DNA from: DATFVJ01 sp963727015
GTDB taxonomy: Bacteria; Actinomycetota; Actinomycetes; Streptosporangiales; Streptosporangiaceae
DNA: 64,000 nt
Direction of reading: 5' to 3'
Assembly: GCA_963727015.1 (NCBI GenBank)
Contig: CAVSEV010000015.1
Location: 403,352-467,351 of the forward strand
Made by a program: the position numbers and the translations under genes. Shown here piece by piece: positions 51,361 through 58,327 of this stretch. Position 1 is the first letter of the stretch; each line of letters opens with the position of its first letter. The notes beneath the pieces are model-generated. The model saw only the letters and a program-made list of their open reading frames with translations. It was not told the origin of the DNA and did no database searches.

Positions 51361-54300
51361 GTGCGCAGAGTGCGGTCCAAGGCCAGTAAGGACCGCGGTG
51401 GAGCTGGCCAGCCCGCCGCCCGTGTTCCGGCTGGGCCTGGTAAGCCCAATACTGGCACGTTCGGCGGGTCAGCGGAGAACGCAGTGCGATCCGCACCGGA
51501 CCAGGCCGCACCAGACCAGACCGGGCCGGGTCTGGGCGGGCCGGACCAGGGCGGGTCGGACCAGGGCGTGCCCGGCCAGCGCGGGCCAGCACAGCGCGGG
51601 CTAGCACCGGGTGGGCTAGCACAGGCCGGGCCTGAGCAGGTTCTGCGGCAGTACGCGCGTCACCGCCGCGGGCCGAGGAACTGGCGCGTTCGCACCCGGC
51701 TGCTCGCTCTGATCGCCATCCCAACAGCCACGGCCGTCATCGTCAGCGGTATCAAGATTGTTTCCGCCAGCAGAAGCGCGATGGCTTATCAGCGCGTCGC
51801 GGCGATGGCAACCCTCGGTGAGGCGATCACCTCACTCGCCCAATCCCTTGAAGACGAAAGGGATTTCACCGCCGCATACATCTCCCGGGGCAGGCCAGCG
51901 GCTGGCAAGATCGTTCTGGGCCAGGAACAGGCCTCTACGGATCGGGCGGCGCGGCAGGTCGCCGCGCTTGCCGATCGCATCGGGGCCGCGTACCCCGCGC
52001 AGACGCGAGCACGGGCCGCCGTTGTTTTGACCAGGATCGACGACCTCGCCGCCCTGCGCAGGGCGGCGACACAAACCAAGTTGCCCGCGCTCTCCGTCAT
52101 CGGGAAATACGCGGCGACGATCGACGACATGCTCGCGATGGACGACGAGATCGCTCAGGGCGGCGGGGACGCGGCCCTCGCGGACACGGTGCGCGTGCTC
52201 GGCCTGCTGTCGAGAATGAAGGAGGAGGCATCGCAGCAGCGCGCCATCCTCGACGTCGCGTTCACGTCCCGCAGGTTCGTGCCCGGTGCGCTGAGCAAGC
52301 TGACCGCGGCGGAGGCGGCCGAACAGAGCAACCTGGCGGTGTTCAATTCCTCGGCGACCGTCGGCCAGCGACGGGAATACCTGGACACCGTTTCCGGATC
52401 ACTCACCTCTCGCGCGCTGAGGGAGGAGCAAAGCGCTATCTCACTCGCGAGCGGAGGCCGCTCACTGGCCAGTGACCCGACCACGGCCCACGACTGGTCC
52501 GGCGCGATGTCGGACACCGTCGACAGGATGCGCACGGTCGAGAAGGATCTCGCTGATTCGGTCGCCAGCGGGGCGCGCTCGCTGCTACATGACGCGATGA
52601 CCTGGGCGTTGGCTGTTACCGTCGCGATCCTGCTTGTCCTCGCGCTCGCATTGATACTTACCGCCTTCATCGCGAGGACGATGGTGCGCCCGCTTGCCCG
52701 GCTGCGCGCCGGTGCGCTTGAGGTGGCGGGGGTCCGGCTGCCGGAAATGGTGCGCAGGCTGAGCGATACAGGCGGCGCCGAATTGCCGCCGGAGGTAAAG
52801 CCGATCGATGTCGACACGGCCGACGAGATCGGCGAGGTGGCACGGGCATTCGACCAGGTGCATCGCGAGGCGCTGCGGCTCGCGGCGAACGAGGCCATGC
52901 TGCGGGCCAACGTCAACGCGATGTTCGTCAACCTGTCTCGGCGCAGCCAGAACCTGGTCGAGCGCCAGATCCAGTTAATAGACGATCTCGAGCTGGATGA
53001 AGAGGACGCCGGGCGGCTCGCGAACCTGTTCCAGATGGACCATCTGGCGACCCGCATGCGCCGCAACTCGGAGAACCTGCTCGTCCTCGCGGGCCAGGAG
53101 ACGATCAGGCAGTGGGACAGCCCGGTCGTGCTCATCGACGTGCTGCGGGCGGCGCTTTCTGAGATCGAGCACTTCAACCGCGTCTCGCTGGACGTCCAGC
53201 CCGGGATCGCTGTGCATGGCCGGGCCGTGAACGACGTCGTGCACCTGATCGCCGAACTGGCCGAGAACGCGACATCGTTCTCGCCCGGCGACAGCCCGGT
53301 GCGGATATCGGGCGACCTGCTGCCCGGGGGTGGCCTGCTGCTCGACATCACCGACCGTGGCGCCGGCATGGGGGCGCAGGATCTGGCGTACGCGAACTGG
53401 CGGCTGGATAACCCGCCGGTGGTGGATGTAGCGGTCTCCAGGCGGATGGGTCTGTTTGTGGTGGCCAGGCTGGCAGCGCGGCACGGTATCCGGGTGCGGC
53501 TTCGACCCGCGCAAGGCGGTGGCCTGACAGCGTTGGTCTGGCTGCCCGACGGCCTCGTCATCAGCGAAGCCATCGAGGCTCAAACCGATGCACGCCGATT
53601 CACTGCTGCAGCCGGCCGCGCTAGCGAAAGCGCGGTCAGCGCCCGGCCGAAGACCGTGGCGGATAAAGTCGCAGCGGCCGTCGCCGCGGCGCGGGCGCCA
53701 CGTTTCGGCGCCTCGGTCGAGCAGCGCGAGCGGTCACGGGAGTGGTCGCGCGGAGGTGGCAGGCTCCCTGGAGCGGGCGGGCTGCCGGGAGCCGGTCGGC
53801 TGCCGGGAGCGGGCGGGCTGCCGGGAGCGGGCGGGCTGCCCGGACCGGGCGGGCTGCCCGGACCGCGCGGGCTCGCTGGCGGGCTCATCGAGAAACTTGC
53901 CGGCGCGTGGCCCGCGGCTGCGCGGTCCGTGTTCAGCGCCCCGGTACGCGACGCAACCCCCGATCGGGCCGTCGAGTCCGTACTCGAGTCGACCGGCGGG
54001 TTCGCCGAGTTCGGTGAGCTTGGCGAGTTCAGCGATGTCACCGAGCCGCCTTTCCCGCCGGGCGGCCTTGGCTCCGGTATCGGGCACGTCGTCGTTCCCA
54101 TGTATGCCGCGGAAATGGGCAGGCTGCCGATCTTCGAGGCGGTGGAATCTGACTGGTTCCGCCGCGGCAGGGCGCCGGCCGGTGCGCATACTGGCAGCGG
54201 TCCTCCGAGGCCTGATGACGCTGCGAGAGCGGTGCGCTGGACGTCCCCGGCCGACGAGGGCTGGCTGGCGGCCGCGGCCGTGAAGGACCCGGTCGCGGGC

Positions 54301-54630
54301 GGCACCACGTCGGCCGGTTTGCCTAAGCGGATTCCCCGCGCCAATCTCGTGCCGGGAACCGCGGGCGCGGGCCTGCCGACTGCCGGGATGCCGGCTCGTT
54401 CGGCGGACGCGGTCCGGGAGCGGTTCGGCCGTTTCCAGTGCGGCGTACGCGCGGGCCACGCCGCTGCACACCGGCGGTTGCGCGGACCACCTGCAGGCGG
54501 CCCGGCGACCGGCGGCCCGAGCGGTGGCGGCACGGCCGCTGGCGGCCCGGCGACTGGCGGCCTGGCCGCTGGAGACCGCGCCGCTGCCGGCGGTTCAGGT
54601 AGACAGGGAGAGAGCGAGGAGGACGTGTGA
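51361..54630 (+). CDS. cvnA: Conservon sensor kinase-like protein CvnA
   Basis: A 1089-residue membrane histidine-kinase-like protein. A disordered N-terminus rich in GPDQ repeats (1-95) leads to helix 1 (about 114-134). An extracellular nitrate/nitrite-sensing-type helical domain follows (TLGEAITSLAQSLEDERDFTAAYISRG and on), then helix 2 (about 413-440) and a HAMP region (MVRPLARLRAGALEVAGVRLPEMVRRL). The GHKL ATPase domain has LIAELAENATSFSPGDSPV (N box) and DRGAGMGAQDLAYANWRL (G box). Beyond 750 it is disordered, with a collagen-like GLPGAG run at 800-836. The classical phosphorylated histidine is not evident. The GTG at 51361 follows GGTGGAGG. Its stop overlaps the next start by 4 bases. 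Confidence 0.93.
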   Translation: MRRVRSKASKDRGGAGQPAARVPAGPGKPNTGTFGGSAENAVRSAPDQAAPDQTGPGLGGPDQGGSDQGVPGQRGPAQRGLAPGGLAQAGPEQVLRQYARHRRGPRNWRVRTRLLALIAIPTATAVIVSGIKIVSASRSAMAYQRVAAMATLGEAITSLAQSLEDERDFTAAYISRGRPAAGKIVLGQEQASTDRAARQVAALADRIGAAYPAQTRARAAVVLTRIDDLAALRRAATQTKLPALSVIGKYAATIDDMLAMDDEIAQGGGDAALADTVRVLGLLSRMKEEASQQRAILDVAFTSRRFVPGALSKLTAAEAAEQSNLAVFNSSATVGQRREYLDTVSGSLTSRALREEQSAISLASGGRSLASDPTTAHDWSGAMSDTVDRMRTVEKDLADSVASGARSLLHDAMTWALAVTVAILLVLALALILTAFIARTMVRPLARLRAGALEVAGVRLPEMVRRLSDTGGAELPPEVKPIDVDTADEIGEVARAFDQVHREALRLAANEAMLRANVNAMFVNLSRRSQNLVERQIQLIDDLELDEEDAGRLANLFQMDHLATRMRRNSENLLVLAGQETIRQWDSPVVLIDVLRAALSEIEHFNRVSLDVQPGIAVHGRAVNDVVHLIAELAENATSFSPGDSPVRISGDLLPGGGLLLDITDRGAGMGAQDLAYANWRLDNPPVVDVAVSRRMGLFVVARLAARHGIRVRLRPAQGGGLTALVWLPDGLVISEAIEAQTDARRFTAAAGRASESAVSARPKTVADKVAAAVAAARAPRFGASVEQRERSREWSRGGGRLPGAGGLPGAGRLPGAGGLPGAGGLPGPGGLPGPRGLAGGLIEKLAGAWPAAARSVFSAPVRDATPDRAVESVLESTGGFAEFGELGEFSDVTEPPFPPGGLGSGIGHVVVPMYAAEMGRLPIFEAVESDWFRRGRAPAGAHTGSGPPRPDDAARAVRWTSPADEGWLAAAAVKDPVAGGTTSAGLPKRIPRANLVPGTAGAGLPTAGMPARSADAVRERFGRFQCGVRAGHAAAHRRLRGPPAGGPATGGPSGGGTAAGGPATGGLAAGDRAAAGGSGRQGESEEDV

Positions 54631-55058
54631 GCCCGGTAGCCCACCCGGTAAAGGATCTCAACTGGCTGGTCACGAACTTCGTCGAACGCGTTCCGGCGGT
54701 TGCCCACGCGATCGTCGTGTCATCCGACGGACTGCCCATGGGGTCCTCCCATGGCTTCCCTCCGGATCGCGTGGATCAGCTTGCCGCGGTCACGTCCGGG
54801 CTCACCAGCCTGACGACGGGCGCGGCCAGGATCTTCGAAGGGGGTGGAGTCGCGCAGACCGTGGTGGAGATGCACCGCGGCCTGCTCATCGTCATGGCCA
54901 TCACCGATGGCTCCAGCCTGGCAGTGCTCGCGTCAGCAGACTGCGACATGGGGCTGATTGCTTACGAGATGGCATTGCTGGTGGAGCGTGTGGGGCGCGC
55001 GCTGACGCCGCAGTTGCGCAGCACGTTCCCGCCCGAGTGGTCGGAGGATGGCAGATAG
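54627..55058 (+). CDS. cvnB: Roadblock/LC7 protein CvnB
   Basis: A 143-residue Roadblock/LC7 domain protein (PF03259). It reads LNWLVTNFVERVPAVAHAIVVSSDGLPMGSS, QLAAVTSGLTSLTTGAARIFEGGGVAQTVVEMHRGLLIVMAI and SSLAVLASADCDMGLIAYEMALLVERVG. In conservons this type of protein is thought to interact with the partner GTPase CvnD, as Roadblock proteins do with MglA. The GTG start overlaps the cvnA stop (GTGA). It is cytoplasmic, one of the four-gene set cvnA-D. Confidence 0.94.
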   Translation: MSPVAHPVKDLNWLVTNFVERVPAVAHAIVVSSDGLPMGSSHGFPPDRVDQLAAVTSGLTSLTTGAARIFEGGGVAQTVVEMHRGLLIVMAITDGSSLAVLASADCDMGLIAYEMALLVERVGRALTPQLRSTFPPEWSEDGR

Positions 55059-55073
55059 TGACAGGAGAATCCG

Positions 55074-55553
55074 ATGGCCGGCCCGGGTCGCGACGACCGC
55101 ACTAGGGACGGCGGGGCGCATGAACGGCGTCCGCGCGGTGATCTACGGTGGAGCTACCCTCCGGTTAACGTGCCGCTGTCCCCTGAGAGTGAGCTAGCGG
55201 CCCGTGAGGATACTGTGGCCAGCCCGCTGGTACGTCCGTACGCCGTCACGGGCGGGCGAACTCAGCCGAAATATCAACTTCAAATTGAGGCGATGGTCGC
55301 CGCGTCTCACTATGAGCCGCGCGATCTGTCGATTCTCAGCCCGGAATGTCAGGCCATCCTCGGCTTCTGCCGCGACTGGCGCAGTGTCGCCGAGATCTCC
55401 GCGGTACTTCGGCTGCCGCTGGGTGTTGCCAGGGTCCTCGTCGCCGACATGGCGGTCGAGGGGCTGGTTCGGGTCCACCAGACCGACCATGTGGAAGGAC
55501 GCCCGGACCTTAACCTGCTCGAAAGGGTGCTAAGTGGACTACGCAAGCTCTAG
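55074..55553 (+). CDS. cvnC: DUF742 protein CvnC
   Basis: A 159-residue protein of the DUF742 family (PF05331). The first 45 residues are disordered, then LVRPYAVTGGRTQPKYQLQIEAMVAA, the family hallmark. SPECQAILGFCRDWRSVAEISAVLRLPLGVARVLVADMAVEGLVRVHQ is a winged-helix-like part. It lies 15 bases after cvnB and its end overlaps cvnD by 20 bases. Its role is unknown beyond belonging to the conservon complex. Confidence 0.94.
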   Translation: MAGPGRDDRTRDGGAHERRPRGDLRWSYPPVNVPLSPESELAAREDTVASPLVRPYAVTGGRTQPKYQLQIEAMVAASHYEPRDLSILSPECQAILGFCRDWRSVAEISAVLRLPLGVARVLVADMAVEGLVRVHQTDHVEGRPDLNLLERVLSGLRKL

Positions 55554-56178
55554 TTCGGGGGGCCTTTCTAGACCGTCCTCGTGGGCAGGCAACGCTGCCG
55601 CCCAGGGCTCTCCCACCGGGTCTGCGATGACGTCCGTCAAAATAGTGGTTGCGGGCGGCTTCGGCGTTGGCAAAACAACCTTCGTCGGTTCGGTGTCAGA
55701 GATCACGCCTTTAACCACTGAGGCGGTGATGACCGTCGCGAGCACAGATGTCGACGATCTTTCTCATGTGCCGGACAAGACGACGACCACGGTCGCGATG
55801 GATTTTGGCCGGTTGACTCTCGACGCGGGGCTGATCCTGTACCTGTTCGGTACACCGGGCCAGCACCGCTTCTGGTTCATGTGGGACGACCTGATCCACG
55901 GGGCGATCGGCGCGGTTGTGCTCGTCGACACCAGGCGGCTTGCCGACTCGTTTCCCGCGGTGGACTACTTCGAGGCGGCAGGGCTGCCGTTCATCGTGGG
56001 TATCAACGGCTTCTACGGCGAATTCCCGCACGCGGTCCAGGATGTCCAGGACGCGCTGTCGATCGGGTCGCACGTGCCGATTGTTCAGTGTGATGCCCGC
56101 AGCAGGGAATCCACCAAGACCACATTGATCACGCTGGTCGAGCATGCCATGGCGATGCAGCTGAGCCATCGATACTGA
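55534..56178 (+). CDS. cvnD: Conservon small GTPase CvnD
   Basis: A 214-residue Ras-like GTPase of the conservon/MglA-related type. The P-loop is IVVAGGFGVGKTTFVGSVSEI (about 37-57), switch I contains the TTEAVMT threonines, and the switch II region is YLFGTPGQHRFWFMWDDL. GAVVLVDTRRL and PFIVGINGF replace the NKxD base-recognition site, where only N is obvious. This is normal for the family. The chain starts with about 30 disordered residues; a later ATG (MTSVKIVVAGG) is possible. It would cycle between GTP and GDP under control of CvnA-C. Confidence 0.94.
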   Translation: MDYASSSSGGLSRPSSWAGNAAAQGSPTGSAMTSVKIVVAGGFGVGKTTFVGSVSEITPLTTEAVMTVASTDVDDLSHVPDKTTTTVAMDFGRLTLDAGLILYLFGTPGQHRFWFMWDDLIHGAIGAVVLVDTRRLADSFPAVDYFEAAGLPFIVGINGFYGEFPHAVQDVQDALSIGSHVPIVQCDARSRESTKTTLITLVEHAMAMQLSHRY

Positions 56179-56365
56179 AGGAGGGGCCGCGACTGCTGGG
56201 GGAGTCTCATGCGGAAGCCTGGTGCGGCTGCGGTCTGTGGCTGCAGGCTGCTGTCGCCGGGGCATCTGGCGCTGCCGCCGGGCCCTGCGCCAGCGCCAGG
56301 GTCTCGAATATGAGGGTCCCGGTTCGACGCGGGCGGTGCGGCTTTGCTGTAATGTCACGCGTCCC

Positions 56366-56439
56366 GGGGCGGTAGCTCAGCCGGTTAGAGCAGCGGACTC
56401 ATAATCCGCCGGTCGTGGGTTCGAGTCCCACCCGCCCCA
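56366..56439 (+). tRNA. tRNA with CAU anticodon (Met or Ile2)
   Basis: A complete cloverleaf. Acceptor stem GGGGCGG pairs with CCGCCCC (56432-56438) and the discriminator base is A. The D arm is GCTC...GAGC. The anticodon stem GCGGA/TCCGC encloses the loop CTCATAA, anticodon CAT. The T arm GTGGGTTCGAGTCCCAC is standard. CCA is not encoded. CAU can be elongator methionine or the lysidine-modified isoleucine tRNA, which sequence alone does not settle here. Integrase remnants directly downstream mark it as a probable element insertion site. Confidence 0.95.
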
Positions 56440-56623
56440 CTCACTCACCAAGACCCCGGGTGTGCGGCCTTTGAGCTGCGGAAACGCGCTAGTTTGGTGA
56501 TCTTGGCTGACGAGACCGGATGCGGCTGTATGCGGCCAGAGGCCGGGATATGCAGGTCGCTGTGCCGAATACTTGCCGAAGACCAAGATCAATTGGGACT
56601 TGCTGGCGCAGGCGGCGATGGGA

Positions 56624-57283
56624 TCAAGCCTGGCGCAGCGCTTTGCTGATGCGGCGCTTGGCCAGCTCGTCCTGGCCGACGACGCACTTGGCGTAGATGC
56701 GCAGCAGAACATCGACGCTGTGTCCGGCCCACTCTGCGACCTGGGTGGGGTAGACGCCGCCGTTCAGCCAGGTGGACAGGCAGGTGTGCCGTAGGTCGTA
56801 AGGCCACCGGGCCAGTGGTGAGGCTTGCTCGGCCGCGGTCAGGGCATTCTGGCGGGCCCTGATCCAGGCGCGCCGGTAGGTCACGGTGGCCAGCTCGCCG
56901 CCGCGGACACCGCTGAATAGGCGGCCGTCAGGGGAGGTGCCGAACTGCGCCAGGTGGTCGCGCAGCAGCAGGACAAGCTCGGGATGGACGGGAACGATCC
57001 GGCTGTCACCATCGGCGCGGTGCTTGAGCTGCCGCCACTCCCGCGGGCTGCCGTCATCAGTCCACTCGCGGCCGGTGTCCGGTGTCGCATTGCGGAGATG
57101 CAGTTCACCCCAGCCGTGCTCCTGTGCCGGGGGAGGCAGGCTCACGCAGTCGATGCTGAGACTGACCGCTTCTTCTGGCCGGAGACCGGCGTAGTACATC
57201 AGCCCGAAGAAGGCCACCAGCCGAGGCCCGCTCGGCTGCTGGGCGCGGACCGCATCGAGCAACGCCCGCGCCTGGCCCGGATT
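56624..57283 (-). pseudogene. Tyrosine recombinase, N-terminally truncated
   Basis: The C-terminal catalytic part of a phage-type integrase, about 220 codons. First arginine region: LVAFFGLMYYAGLRPEEAVSLSIDCV. Then WPYDLRHTCLSTWLNGGVYPTQVAEWAGHSVDVLLRIYAKCV, giving the H-x-x-R, the late histidine (GHS) and the catalytic tyrosine. The frame before NPGQARALLDAVRA (57283) is not integrase: it passes abruptly into a PIN toxin gene in another frame. The N-terminal DNA-binding domain is lost, so it is probably inactive. It lies 185 bases from the tRNA, the usual position for an integrase next to its attachment site. Confidence 0.75.
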
Positions 57284-57284
57284 T

Positions 57285-57419
57285 CCACTTGGTCAGCTCG
57301 CCCACCGTCACGAACGAGATACACCACGTCTGCCCGGTCAGCCGCGCCCGGAGCTGGTCAGGCAGACGGCCGCGCAGGCTGGCCGACGCCACGTCGGTAT
57401 CGAGAACGACGAAGCTCAC
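57285..57419 (-). pseudogene. VapC-like PIN toxin, truncated after 45 residues
   Basis: It begins MSFVVLDTDVASASLRGRLP, with the first PIN aspartates, and goes on to FVTVGELTKW, the conserved glutamate. A VapC is usually about 130 residues. Here homology stops at 57285 and integrase sequence takes over at 57283 in a different frame. The ATG at 57419 overlaps the end of the antitoxin gene, the usual toxin-antitoxin layout. The remaining piece lacks the late aspartates and cannot be an active nuclease. Confidence 0.65.
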
Positions 57420-57622
57420 ACCATGCCAGAACGCCGGGAGGCGTACAGATCAGCGAGGAATTCCTCCCACTCCTCATCGGAGTCGAAGAGACCCGGCCGG
57501 GCCATGTCGTCCACCGACTCCACCGGCTTGATGCCCTGGCGGCGAGCCAGTTCCTCGACCGGAACCTCATCGGCAGCGGGCGGGCTGGGCGCCGGCTCAG
57601 TGTGCTCAGACGAGATGGTCAC
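57416..57622 (-). CDS. Antitoxin-like small protein
   Basis: About 68 residues, ending ESVDDMARPGLFDSDEEWEEFLADLYASRRSGMV. The acidic, W-rich C-terminal half is typical of the toxin-binding tail of small antitoxins. The start is GTG 57622 (or 57625), with AGGAAGG just upstream. Its stop overlaps the truncated PIN toxin by 4 bases. The upstream frame runs back into integrase sequence, so this gene is now fused at its 5' side to a recombinase remnant. Confidence 0.6.
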   Translation of the reverse strand: MTISSEHTEPAPSPPAADEVPVEELARRQGIKPVESVDDMARPGLFDSDEEWEEFLADLYASRRSGMV

Positions 57623-57639
57623 CACCTTCCTGGCATTCT

Positions 57640-58210
57640 CATTCTCGCAGGAATGGCCGAGCTGGTCTTGGATGGTTTTGAGTTCCGCGCCTGCGGCCAA
57701 ACTGGGTGGCGGCGCCGTGGCGCAGGTCGTGCAGCCGGACGGGCGGGAGCCCGGCTTCGTCAGACAGCTGCCTGAAGTGGCGGGTCAGCCGGTCGGGCGC
57801 CATCGGGTCACCGTTGAGGCCGGTGAACACGTATCCGCTGTCGCGGTAGGCGTCTCCCATCGCGGTGCGTTCGGCCTGCTGGGCGGCGTGGTGGCGCCGC
57901 AGCACCATGACGGCGGTGCGGTCAAGGGCGATCACGCGCTGGCTGCTGGCTGTCTTGGGCGGGCAGAGGGACAGGTGCCCGTCGTATTGCTGCAGCTGCT
58001 GGCAGATCACGGCGGTTGCGCCGTCGAGGTCGACGTCGCGCCAGCGCAGCCCGGCGGCCTCGCCGCGGCGCGCCCGCGCAGCGCGATCAGGTGATGGACG
58101 GCATACAGCCGGTCTTTCTGGATGGAGTTGAGGAACCAGGCGGTGTGCGCGGGCAGCCAGACGGCCCTGCCGAATATGTGAGGCTCCCTTCGCTTTGGCC
58201 TTCAATGCGC
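57640..58210 (-). pseudogene. Second tyrosine recombinase, frameshifted remnant
   Basis: Pieces of a Streptomyces-type integrase in three frames. HTAWFLNSIQKDRLYAVHHLIALRG leads, then after a shift RRGEAAGLRWRDVDLDGATAVI, and VRLHDLRHGAAT (H-x-x-R), then after another shift SLAAGAELKTIQDQLGHSC (late GHS). A single missing T near 58070-58085 and a 2-base loss near 57705 restore the frame. The part carrying the catalytic tyrosine is absent, replaced by the antitoxin gene. The start is also missing. It differs from the recombinase at 56624, so two elements or a nested insertion are implied. Confidence 0.7.
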
Positions 58211-58327
58211 TGGGCGAGTCCAGATCAGCGATTCGGAGCGGCCCAGGTCCACTGGGCTTATCGGTCTGCTGGTGGCTGTCCCCGCCTGGTAGCCGCGGGA
58301 CGCGCGCTGGGCGGCGGGTTTGGGCGC

